Shown: positions 1 through 6,287, counted from the first letter of the stretch. The stretch is DNA of 8,721 nucleotides from Planctomycetaceae bacterium (GCA_031282385.1 JAITDV010000435.1:1-8721), one strand, 5' to 3'. Made by a program: numbers and translations. The notes: generated by a model from the letters alone, not told the origin.

Positions 1-2
1 TT

Positions 3-239
3 CCGCCACAAGAAGCCTTGCAAATCCCATTCGAAGGCGGTTTAACTCTTCTGAATGAATTGTGTCAGGAAGATTTGGATATTAATAAAAAATTCCGACT
101 CATGGATTCCGCCGCACAATTCGTCAATACCTACGAAGTCCCCAAATATGCCGACAATAAAATTCATAAAAAATCAGACCGCTTCACAGAATACGACAGA
201 ATCCGTCTCAGTGCGTATGTTTTGGAAGAATATGAATGA
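3..239 (+). CDS. C-terminal part of an unrecognised protein (5' end outside window)
   Basis: An open frame enters from the left edge (first full codon at base 3) and ends at TGA 237-239, giving about 78 residues. The visible part is hydrophilic with mixed charge, has no membrane segment or signal peptide, and ends in DRIRLSAYVLEEYE, which looks like a terminal amphipathic helix. A TTG at 18 could act as a start, but the frame stays open to the edge and the codons before it (PPQEA) look equally coding, so this is most likely a truncated longer gene. The composition is that of a soluble cytoplasmic protein. I do not recognise the family and assign no function. No intact gene follows for almost 1.4 kb, so it appears to be the last gene of its transcript. 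Confidence 0.6.
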   Translation, partial: PPQEALQIPFEGGLTLLNELCQEDLDINKKFRLMDSAAQFVNTYEVPKYADNKIHKKSDRFTEYDRIRLSAYVLEEYE

Positions 240-250
240 CAATTTTGTAT

Positions 251-607
251 TCAATTAACATCAAACAAATTTTGTAACTCTACGGCAGACTTCGATACAA
301 GGTTTTCTTATCTTTGTCATCGCTTTCGTTTTTTACACCGTCTTTTTCAGATTATTTTGTAACAATATCATTGGTAATTTCTTCCACCAATTTATCTTTG
401 GTGTTTTTAATTGCTTTCTCTTTTTCTTCCTTTTCGGAAAGTTTCGTTAAAACCGCATTGGTAATCTTTTTAATAATTTCCGTTTCGGTATTAGTCGATT
501 TTCATTCTTCAGATTTCTCATTTGTAACCCCAAAAACCAGCAAGACTGGTCGCATTTGCGATTTCTGCTAAAAGTGTTTCATATTCGGTCCTAGAATTAT
601 TCTCCAT
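251..607 (-). pseudogene. Decayed gene for a Lys/Glu-rich protein of about 118 residues
   Basis: On the minus strand an ATG at 607 opens MENNSRTEYETLLAEIANAT and soon meets a TGA. Dropping one base from the T5 run near 531-536 moves the reading to a frame continuing GVTNEKSEE, then TGA, then KSTNTETEIIKKITNAVLTK and a Lys/Glu-rich helical stretch to DIVTK, then TAA, then SEKDGVKNESDDKDKK. Restoring one base in the A run near 303-306 returns to the first frame and gives NLVSKSAVELQNLFDVN before TGA at 253-251. Start and final stop are in the same frame, 119 codons apart, so the two frameshifts compensate. Two frameshifts plus two in-frame stops indicate a dead gene. Homopolymer sequencing errors could explain the shifts but not the stops. 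A plus-strand frame at 314-571 is the antisense shadow. The family is not recognised; the charged helical composition suggests a coiled-coil or small helical protein. Confidence 0.5.
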
Positions 608-1120
608 CTATCGTAAAACTTACAAGATATTAATAACGTCAAATAACGTAAAACGCGACAGACTATAACACAATAAAAAATTTGTGTGTTTTAGAATTTC
701 AAAAATTTTGAAATATTTACCCAAGCCAAAAAAACAGATAAAAATTAGTAATCCGAACATAGTAAATATTCTGTTTTTATGTACCACAAGTTATCGGAGC
801 ATTATGCCTGTTAGTTTAAGATTTAGTAAGAAAAATTTTAAATATAAATTTCGGTTTTGACTTTTGTATGAGACATAAAGGGCAAAAAAGACACGAAAAA
901 TATCTGTAAATATTCAGTCACGGTATGCGCGCAATCCAATTGTTTAGGGATTAGGGAGGTTGTTATTTTGTATCATTTCTTTCGATTGCAGAGAATTGCT
1001 CTAACTGAACTTTTGCAAAATGGCGTTTAACACTATAAATTTAAGTGTGAAATGTTTATCAAATTACTATTTTTTTTTGATGCATTATTGTAACAATAAT
1101 TATGTTAGTCAAAAATAAAA
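608..1120. other. Gene-free AT-rich stretch
   Basis: I find no reading frame here with coding character on either strand. The longest starts give only peptides under 20 residues, such as the ATG at 804 preceded by GGAG and the ATG at 868. The stretch contains TATTCAGTCACGG at 911-923, which repeats the TATTCAGTC found at the left end of the inverted-repeat element at 1129-1137. It also contains a T9 run near 1070 and the palindrome at 1084-1100. It is probably decayed sequence and repeat debris. Confidence 0.5.
1084..1100. repeat. Perfect 17-base palindrome ATTATTGTAACAATAAT
   Basis: The two 8-base arms are exact reverse complements around a single central base. There is no loop, so a double-stranded protein-binding site is more natural than an RNA hairpin. 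It lies 20 bases outside the left end of the repeat element at 1121. Its core TTGTAACAA recurs within the inverted repeat after rpsO (5880-5888). Such palindromes also arise by chance in AT-rich DNA, so a function is speculative. Confidence 0.35.
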
Positions 1121-1330
1121 ATCGTATCTATTCAGTCGGCAGCTCTACGTGAAAAAAATTTATAGTAGTCGGCAGCGCAGTTACGTGCTTAAAACGGTCA
1201 TGTTTTTAACCACCCCTAACCCCTCCAAAGGAGGGGAATTTAATGTTCCAGGTCTTTGGAGGTGAATTTAATTTTCCCCTCCTCTGGAGAGGTTAGGGGT
1301 GGTTTATTAATACGGCTGAATAGTTACGTT
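1121..1330. mobile_element. MITE-like element A with imperfect terminal inverted repeats and a GC-rich core
   Basis: The left end at 1121-1140 (ATCGTATCTATTCAGTCGGC) and the reverse complement of 1311-1330 (AACGTAACTATTCAGCCGTA) match at 15 of 20 positions without gaps; the shared part is CGTAnCTATTCAGnCG. Just inside the left end, AGTCGGCAGC occurs twice (1134-1143 and 1167-1176), each followed by TACGTG. The centre (1209-1303) is a large palindromic core. No transposase is encoded, so if mobile it would be non-autonomous. The exact ends and a target-site duplication cannot be fixed from one copy. A plain intergenic repeat of the REP type is the alternative. Confidence 0.45.
1209..1303. repeat. 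GC-rich palindromic core, copy 1
   Basis: A stretch starting ACCACCCCTAACCCCTCC at 1209 ends in its near reverse complement, which finishes GGGGTGGT at 1303. Each arm is itself palindromic: CCCCTCC-AAA-GGAGGGG at 1220-1236, and a similar unit at about 1276-1292. The middle repeats part of the left arm directly: GGAGGGGAATTTAA at 1230-1243 and GGAGGTGAATTTAA at 1258-1271. The same kind of core occurs at 5225-5287. Repeats of this general look are, from memory, common between genes in several bacterial phyla. The strand could fold into one long or two short GC-rich hairpins. Confidence 0.75.
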
Positions 1331-1516
1331 TATTTTGGAGTGCTGCTTTTTTGTCTGCTTCGTTCCTGTTCCCTGATTTTTGTTATATTATTGCACCAAA
1401 TATTATTTTTCTGAAAATGATATGCCGTAAAACAAGGGTTTCATAAATTCCGTTTCAATAATTTCTGTATCTTTTTGGTTCAAAATATATGCCGAAATTG
1501 AGTAAGATTTAGTCAT
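1330..1516 (-). pseudogene. Small coding-like remnant ending at the edge of element A
   Basis: The minus-strand ATG at 1516 opens 37 codons (MTKSYSISAYILNQKDTEII to GISFSEK) ending at TAA 1405-1403. One extra A in the A5 run just before that stop would let it continue as NNIWCNNITKIREQERSRQK to a TAA at 1332-1330. That last stop coincides with the right end of element A. The same frame is open and coding-like upstream of the ATG from 1579 (ELRELITGLLQNS) apart from a TAA at 1540-1538, so the original gene may have begun further upstream. Residue mix looks protein-like rather than random, but it is short and the family is not recognised. It lies directly downstream of the transglutaminase-like gene on the same strand (gap 106 bases). 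The 37-codon frame could alternatively be a real small gene. Confidence 0.35.
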
Positions 1517-1622
1517 CAACTCTTTTAATAAAAGTTGTTATGAATTTTGCAAAAGTCCAGTTATAAGTTCCCTTAACTCAAAACGAAAATTCCACTGAAA
1601 TATTGCAAAAAAGAGTATATCA

Positions 1623-4600
1623 TTATGTTTCGAATTGTTTTGATAATTGTTTTTCTTTTTCCAATTCGTATTCCAGATCGTCTAAAGAGTTTTTTATTTT
1701 TCGTAATTCTTCATTGGTCAATTTTATTCCGCCATAACGGACATCATAATACGCATTCAATACAAACGACGTCAATTCAAACGGACTAATTGTACGTATA
1801 TACTCAAGCGGAGTTTCATACGGGTATCTTGGACGACTATATTTTGTAAGCAAACGTTCCATTCTCAAGTAAAAATCAACCGTTGCTCCTCTCCGTTTTT
1901 CACCTGTTTGCTTCCACATTAATAGCCGAAACACACGTAAAATAAGTAACCCAACAAATACCAAAAATAACACCATCAACACAACCGTAATTCCTAAAAG
2001 TAAGCGATCCCGCATTTGCCAAGTTACGTTGCCGCCGCTGAAAAGCAGCGACTTATAATGATTGATTACTGCGGGAATCGCTTGACGCCAAAACTCTACG
2101 TCGAAAATCATATTGTACAAATATTGCCCTGAATCCCAAACCGGTTTGTAAACCCATTCCGTTTGACGTTCTGAATTCATATTCAAAACGCCGTAATTCC
2201 ACAAGTCTTTCACCATGTTTACAAGATCAGTCAAGCCGAATGAGAATCTTGTTATAAGCGTATCTTCCGTAGAATACGGCGTCGGATCAAGACATAACCA
2301 ACCTCCGCGCATCCACCAAAACGGATTATGTTCATTTTTTGTACGCTTATTATTTTTGTTGAAATTGTTGTTTGCCCGTGTCAAATCAGACGGCAAACAT
2401 TCATGCGGAATAAACGCTTCTACCCACGAATGCGCATCCGATTGCCGAATCATACATCCGACTTCATTTGAGGCAAGTTTTATACCTTCAGTTTTAAAAC
2501 CAACAATCACCCTCGCCCCAATCCCGACACTTCGTAACATTATCGCAAGCGCACCGGCAAAATATTCACAATGCCCATAATTATTTTTTGTAATAAAATC
2601 TTCAAGAGGATCAAGATCATAATCACGTTTTGTCCCGCCAAGTTTATAACGGAATTTATTTGATTCTAAAAATTGGCGTTCAAGATATTTTGCTCTTCCG
2701 ATTACATCTTCTTGCGGCAGTCCTGATTCGCGGTTCCATTTTTTCGCAAGCGCAATCAACTCTTCCAATCCCCTGTTCGGTATTTGTAACATATCGTCTA
2801 TCGTGATCGGTTCCTGACATGGAATCAGTTGACTTTGATTACCTTTTTTGAAACCGGTGCAGTAAATTTGCCTGCTCTGCCGTGAACCATGCAACCTCAT
2901 CTCATGTAAACTGCCGTGAGAATAAGTCAATATTCCACGTCTGCCGCTGGTTTCATCTGCCGTAAAAAACGGCCATGGCGCAAAAAATACCGAAGTATCA
3001 AGCGGTTGAATTGACATATTTAGTTGAACTAGATCGTTGCCGTCTTCAAAAAATAATTCATCACCATCTCCAACCTCAACAATTTCTCCCGGGCGTACTC
3101 CAAAAAGCGGATGCATGAAAAACATGCGTGAACGTCTTGCCGACATCTGTTGACGTTCTTCCAACGGCGCTTTCTCGATTTCATTCAATGTCGGTCGTCG
3201 AAATTCCCAACCAGACCGATTACGTTCTCCGCGTCTAATACGTTGTTCGGGGCGAGTTTCGTCCGATGTTTTGGAATTTTCTTTGTTATTGTTGTTATTC
3301 TGTGTTTTATTTAATTTGTCGTTATTTGATTCATCTGGGTTGTCCGTCGTAATTCTGCCGCCGTAAAGATTATTAATATAAATGTTGGTGCTGTTATTTA
3401 TCGTTTCAATAATTGTCGCCAAAGGATTCTTCATATCAGTTGAAATTTTTTCTTTGTTCATTCGTCTGTTGGCGTATTCGTTCATAATTTGCGACATAAC
3501 GGGTTGTTCATCTTGCGGATTCCAGATTCCGTTTGAGTATTTTGCCAACGCAATTCCGCGAAAATATAACGGCGCACCTTCAATTTCATTGTATGGACTC
3601 AAGATTGCATCGCTTGCGGGAATGTTGTTATCAGACACTTTATTGAACCGTACAGTCATAATTTCGTTGTGATACGGTAAAATTGAACCAAGCGAACCGA
3701 GCCGGATTTCTTCACGAAAACCAATTGCGCCGACACGCGGAATGAATGCCGCTTCCCAACGCGAGTTGCCAAATGTCCAATTGATTTGCCAGAAATCAAT
3801 TTTGCCAATTCGCGGAATAAGAAAAAACAAAAAAACCGTAATCAACACAACCCCAAATGTACTCCTAAACAACCTGAAAAAAAGCTCACTCCAACCGCCC
3901 GCAAACCCCAAAGGATACATCGTACCCGCAGAAAATGCAGGATGTTCATTGAAAAACGGATAACGACTATTAGGAGTAGTTTCTTTTTTGTTATTATTGT
4001 TTTCGTTTTTACGGCGTTTTTTTGAACGTCTATTTGGGCGGATTGGAGCTTGTACCCAAGTTCTTTCGGCAATTACGCCGTTATCATCTAATTGATTATT
4101 GGCGGATGTGTGTTTAAGTTTGGCGTTGTTGGTTTGGGAGTTGGTTTCTTTGGCAAAAACAGCGAAAAATTTGCGCAAAATATCCCAACTTTCATTTTGT
4201 TGTTGTCGGTTTTGTTTTTCCTTTTCGGATTCCATTTCAAATGAGTTTTTATCATAAGGTTTACGCGGCGAAAACGACATCGCAAGCGCAATAGGTCCAG
4301 TAAAAAGAGTAACCAACGCCAATCTGACAAGACGTCCGTAATCTTGACGCGCAGCTATTTCTTCTCGGACAATTTCGTAAAGTGACGGCGCAAAAGAATG
4401 GTGTTGGTAATACAAATTTTCGTTGCGCAAAAAAACAAGCGCGAGAGTACAGAGACCGGCAAAAAGATAAATAATCAAAAGAACGCCGAAAATCATATTT
4501 TGTTGCATTGCGGATGCGACCAATACTTGCAGCAACGAAATCAACAAAATTTGCCAACAGAGTTTACTTTCTTTTTCACGAAACAGAAGCACTATTTCAA

Positions 4601-4889
4601 CAAAAACAAGCGTACGAACAATTGAGATAGCCAATGCTTCCCCCCAATTCCGTAGAATATCGCCGATTGTAAAAAATACGATTGTGAGAATCAACACGTT
4701 GACTGTCCAATCGCCAAGCCGAATCAGACGTTTATAATCCGTAATATAAAGACTCAAACAAGCCGCAACAAGCATAAGGATCGGCAAAAAAATATCATCC
4801 TGACCAACCCCAAGCATCAATGTTGACAGACAAGGCATCACACTCAACATTATTGCAAGATTAAAAAAAGAACGCATATAATAAATCAT
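1623..4889 (-). CDS. Large membrane-anchored transglutaminase-like protein (TgpA/DUF3488 type)
   Basis: A 1088-residue protein of the TgpA type: membrane N-terminal region (DUF3488), transglutaminase-like domain, membrane anchor, then a cytoplasmic tail (DUF4129 type). Hydrophobic segments lie near 7-27, 33-50, 60-80, 84-104, 110-128, 131-153, 187-206 and 340-359, the last followed by PRIGKIDFW. The β-rich part before the catalytic core includes LYFRGIALAKYSNGIWNP near 441-458, as in the family. The triad looks intact: Cys774 in NNYGHCEYFAGA, His820 in SDAHSWVEAF, Asp868 in GGWLCLDPTP. A last membrane segment lies at 963-987, and the tail has YPYETPLEYIR near 1022-1032. Family knowledge suggests an extracytoplasmic cysteine enzyme, either peptidase or acyl transferase; the substrate is unknown. 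It is well above the roughly 650-750 residues usual for TgpA, through hydrophilic Lys/Asn/Arg-rich insertions near 207-335, 465-575 and 838-857. The start at 4889 has no Shine-Dalgarno; Met5 (4877) is an alternative. It is divergent from rpsO, with no DUF58 or MoxR partner in view. Confidence 0.9.
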   Translation of the reverse strand: MIYYMRSFFNLAIMLSVMPCLSTLMLGVGQDDIFLPILMLVAACLSLYITDYKRLIRLGDWTVNVLILTIVFFTIGDILRNWGEALAISIVRTLVFVEIVLLFREKESKLCWQILLISLLQVLVASAMQQNMIFGVLLIIYLFAGLCTLALVFLRNENLYYQHHSFAPSLYEIVREEIAARQDYGRLVRLALVTLFTGPIALAMSFSPRKPYDKNSFEMESEKEKQNRQQQNESWDILRKFFAVFAKETNSQTNNAKLKHTSANNQLDDNGVIAERTWVQAPIRPNRRSKKRRKNENNNNKKETTPNSRYPFFNEHPAFSAGTMYPLGFAGGWSELFFRLFRSTFGVVLITVFLFFLIPRIGKIDFWQINWTFGNSRWEAAFIPRVGAIGFREEIRLGSLGSILPYHNEIMTVRFNKVSDNNIPASDAILSPYNEIEGAPLYFRGIALAKYSNGIWNPQDEQPVMSQIMNEYANRRMNKEKISTDMKNPLATIIETINNSTNIYINNLYGGRITTDNPDESNNDKLNKTQNNNNNKENSKTSDETRPEQRIRRGERNRSGWEFRRPTLNEIEKAPLEERQQMSARRSRMFFMHPLFGVRPGEIVEVGDGDELFFEDGNDLVQLNMSIQPLDTSVFFAPWPFFTADETSGRRGILTYSHGSLHEMRLHGSRQSRQIYCTGFKKGNQSQLIPCQEPITIDDMLQIPNRGLEELIALAKKWNRESGLPQEDVIGRAKYLERQFLESNKFRYKLGGTKRDYDLDPLEDFITKNNYGHCEYFAGALAIMLRSVGIGARVIVGFKTEGIKLASNEVGCMIRQSDAHSWVEAFIPHECLPSDLTRANNNFNKNNKRTKNEHNPFWWMRGGWLCLDPTPYSTEDTLITRFSFGLTDLVNMVKDLWNYGVLNMNSERQTEWVYKPVWDSGQYLYNMIFDVEFWRQAIPAVINHYKSLLFSGGNVTWQMRDRLLLGITVVLMVLFLVFVGLLILRVFRLLMWKQTGEKRRGATVDFYLRMERLLTKYSRPRYPYETPLEYIRTISPFELTSFVLNAYYDVRYGGIKLTNEELRKIKNSLDDLEYELEKEKQLSKQFET

Positions 4890-4937
4890 AAATTAAAAAA
4901 CGAAATTCGTACCCAATAAATATTAGATATAAGATAT

Positions 4938-4965
4938 ACTATACATACTATTAGGATCGTGCCAA
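4938..4965 (-). promoter_or_regulatory. Sigma-70-like promoter for the transglutaminase-like gene
   Basis: Read on the minus strand, TTGGCA (4965-4960) is separated by 16 bases from TATAGT (4943-4938). Each hexamer differs from the consensus at one position. Transcription would start near 4931, giving a leader of about 40 bases before the ATG at 4889. The leader carries the odd-length palindrome ACGAAATTCGT (4900-4910), a possible operator, although this is speculative. Promoter-like matches are easy to find in AT-rich DNA, but position and quality fit here. Confidence 0.5.
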
Positions 4966-5003
4966 ATTCTAAACTCGTCCACAAATTTGCACGCAATTTC
5001 AAA

Positions 5004-5032
5004 TTGACTTTAAACTGTTCGCACTTTAATTT
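5004..5032 (+). promoter_or_regulatory. Promoter-like sequence facing rpsO, divergent from 4938-4965
   Basis: TTGACT (5004-5009), a 17-base spacer and TAATTT (5027-5032) form a good sigma-70-like pair on the plus strand, 38 bases from the opposing -35 hexamer. If used, it would make an rpsO transcript with a leader of about 520 bases that runs through the inverted-repeat element at 5199-5364. A weaker alternative nearer the gene is TTGTAA (5469-5474), 16 bases, TAAACT (5491-5496). Sequence alone cannot decide which, if either, drives rpsO. Confidence 0.35.
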
Positions 5033-5224
5033 CCTTTGCCGTCCCCTGGTTAGGTATTGGAAATCAGGCTTTTACGCTTTTATGTTGCGCAATTTATGGT
5101 ACGAACAGTATATTTGTGTTAATTTGTATCAAGTTAATTTTTGTATCAATTTCGTCGATAGTATGAATTAATTATCAAGACTTGTCAATCCTAATAATTA
5201 GACCTTTTCGATAACCTGTAGGAA

Positions 5225-5287
5225 ACCACCCCCGACCCCTCCGAAGGAGGGGAATTATTCCCCTCCTTCGGAGGGGTTAGAGGTGGT
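5225..5287. repeat. GC-rich palindromic core, copy 2
   Basis: The core starts ACCACC at 5225 and ends GGTGGT at 5287. Two 17-base palindromes, CCCCTCC-GAA-GGAGGGG (5236-5252) and CCCCTCC-TTC-GGAGGGG (5260-5276), are also reverse complements of each other around AATTATT. The sequence can therefore fold as one long hairpin or two short ones. It is related to the core at 1209-1303 but 32 bases shorter in the centre. In an rpsO transcript it would form a very stable structure, and a T5 run follows at 5308-5312. Confidence 0.8.
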
Positions 5288-5308
5288 CTCGGAGGAGTTA
5301 AAGGCGGT
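5267..5308. repeat. Adjacent 21-base direct repeat of the core's right arm
   Basis: TTCGGAGGGGTTAGAGGTGGT is at 5267-5287, ending at 5287. It is followed at once by CTCGGAGGAGTTAAAGGCGGT at 5288-5308, with 17 of 21 positions the same. The second unit has diverged from both the first and the palindrome, so it is probably an older duplicate or the remains of another core copy. Confidence 0.65.
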
Positions 5309-5543
5309 TTTTCGTTGTAGATTTTTTGTTGCGTTAATGTATTTTAGGTTAGAAAAAAGGTCTATTACAAATCTGCCGGAAATAAAACCCTAACTTCCCT
5401 ATTCTAAATTCCAAATCTTGATCTCAATTCTGACTTTGCGGAGTTGCGAAATTCAACTTCCCCCCCGCTTGTAAGAATATGTAATTCTGATAAACTTTCA
5501 ACCCGTTCGGTTTTCCGATACTGACGAATATTAAAAACAATGT

Positions 5544-5549
5544 GGAGGT
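5544..5549 (+). promoter_or_regulatory. Shine-Dalgarno of rpsO
   Basis: GGAGGT lies 10 bases before the ATG at 5560. It decides the start: the upstream in-frame GTG at 5542 overlaps this site and would add six residues not expected in S15. Confidence 0.75.
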
Positions 5550-5559
5550 AAATTTAGTA

Positions 5560-5832
5560 ATGACTTCATTTACGAAAGAAGAAAAACAAGAGCTTATCCG
5601 GCAATTTGAACGCACTGCCGGAGACACAGGTTCTTCAGAGGTACAGATTGCTATTCTCACAAAAAGAATAAACCTTTTGACAGAACACCTCAAAACATGC
5701 AAGCGGGATTACGCAAGTCAACGCGGACTAATGCAAATGGTTAGCCGCAGACGGCGACTTCTGGATTATCTCAAAAATCGAATTCCGCAACGTTATGTTG
5801 ATATTATACAAAAACTCGGTATTCGTAGATAA
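5560..5832 (+). CDS. rpsO: Small ribosomal subunit protein S15
   Basis: A 90-residue protein, against the usual 89 or so for S15. It binds the central domain of 16S rRNA early in 30S assembly and helps form an intersubunit bridge. Family features are all visible: GDTGSSEVQIAILT at 21-34, LTEHL at 40-44, CKRDYASQRGL at 47-57, and the basic SRRRRLLDYLK at 62-72, which is the S15 signature region. His43, Asp50 and Ser53 correspond to the conserved rRNA-contacting positions. The start at 5560 has a good Shine-Dalgarno. In many bacteria S15 represses its own translation through its mRNA leader; the leader here is long and structured, but I cannot identify a known S15-binding fold in it. It precedes pnp, the common order across bacteria. 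Confidence 0.97.
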   Translation: MTSFTKEEKQELIRQFERTAGDTGSSEVQIAILTKRINLLTEHLKTCKRDYASQRGLMQMVSRRRRLLDYLKNRIPQRYVDIIQKLGIRR

Positions 5833-5833
5833 T

Positions 5834-5890
5834 TTTTGTTACAAAAAATACATATTGCAACAACCGAATAATTTGAATATTGTAACAAAA
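5834..5890 (+). terminator. Inverted repeat directly after rpsO (possible terminator or processing site)
   Basis: TTTTGTTACAA at 5834-5844 is matched by its exact reverse complement TTGTAACAAAA at 5880-5890, an 11-base stem that begins two bases after the rpsO stop codon. The 35-base loop contains TATTGCAACAA (5854-5864), a near direct copy of the right arm. The stem is AT-rich and lacks a clear trailing T run, so it is a poor classical terminator. It may instead mark an RNA cleavage site or simply protect the rpsO 3' end. In E. coli the rpsO-pnp gap is a ribonuclease processing region; a similar role here is an inference. Confidence 0.35.
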
Positions 5891-5995
5891 GTTAATTTAA
5901 TATAATAAACAGCAAAAATATACCGTAAAGTAACATCTTGACCTCTCTATTGGGTTGAAACTGTTCGTGTTTGGGTTTCCGGTAACTTGTGTAAG

Positions 5996-6024
5996 TTGAC
6001 CTGACAGAAAGTTTGCTTTAATGT
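5996..6024 (+). promoter_or_regulatory. Promoter-like sequence ahead of pnp
   Basis: TTGACC (5996-6001), a 17-base spacer and TAATGT (6019-6024) form a sigma-70-like pair in the rpsO-pnp gap. Use of it would give pnp its own transcript with a leader of about 255 bases. The rest of the gap (5891-6287) has no convincing gene. In E. coli pnp has a long leader where RNase III and PNPase act to limit expression, so an independent promoter with a long leader would fit. Confidence 0.4.
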
Positions 6025-6287
6025 CCTTGTACCGCTGAATTCTAATGTATATTCGGTATAACGGATTTTCGGTGTGGTTTGATAGGCGTTTTATATTTTT
6101 TTTGTTATGGAAGTTGCATCGGAGTTGTAGGTGTAAGTATATGATTGTATTAGTGTATTTAAAAAATTCCGTCTTGGTTTTATGATATGTTGGCAAGATA
6201 GTGAATAGTTTAAAATCGTTTGTTTGAAATCAATTTAAGAAAATTTAGGGCTTTTTGAAAAGCATAAGAAGGACATTAGTTTAAGTA

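Larger units (their letters stand above)
5199..5364. mobile_element. MITE-like element B, 166 bases, upstream of rpsO
   Basis: The left end TAGACCTTTTCGATAACCT (5199-5217) and the reverse complement of the right end, TAGACCTTTTTTCTAACCT (5364-5346), match at 16 of 19 positions without gaps, including the outermost ten bases. The ends read TA-GACC and GGTC-TA, which would fit a TA target duplication as in IS630/Tc1-mariner-type elements; this is an inference, since TA may be part of the repeat itself. The interior holds the GC-rich core at 5225-5287 and a 21-base tandem duplication of its right arm. There is no transposase. It sits in the gap between divergent genes, inside any long rpsO leader. 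Confidence 0.55.

Noticed and set aside
314..571. Plus-strand frame of 85 residues, Ser/Phe-rich and hydrophobic
   Set aside because: It is the antisense of the Lys/Glu-rich decayed gene on the minus strand, which explains its composition.
1519..1539. Imperfect hairpin CAACTCTTTTAATAAAAGTTG as a terminator for the transglutaminase-like gene
   Set aside because: The stem is AT-rich with mismatches and no T run follows on the minus strand.
1540..1623. Short ATG frame overlapping the stop codon of the transglutaminase-like gene (TAATG)
   Set aside because: It stops after 16 codons and shows no protein-like character, so coupled translation is not supported.
4959..5171. Plus-strand frame of 70 residues upstream of rpsO
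   Set aside because: It overlaps both divergent promoter-like sequences, has no ribosome site, and its Asn/Phe/Cys-rich translation looks like random AT-rich sequence.
1121..5364. Repeats as a CRISPR array
   Set aside because: The repeats are palindromic and 4 kb apart, with no regular spacers and no cas genes.
5460..5466. C7 run upstream of rpsO as a phase-variable tract
   Set aside because: It is outside any gene and not between promoter hexamers I can support; the length is within chance.
5542..5559. Earlier GTG start for rpsO
   Set aside because: It would start inside the GGAGGT ribosome site and add six residues; the ATG at 5560 gives the normal S15 length.
5897..6196. Minus-strand frame of 99 residues in the rpsO-pnp gap
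   Set aside because: It opens only with TTG, has no ribosome site, is antisense to the presumed pnp leader, and shows no recognisable motif.
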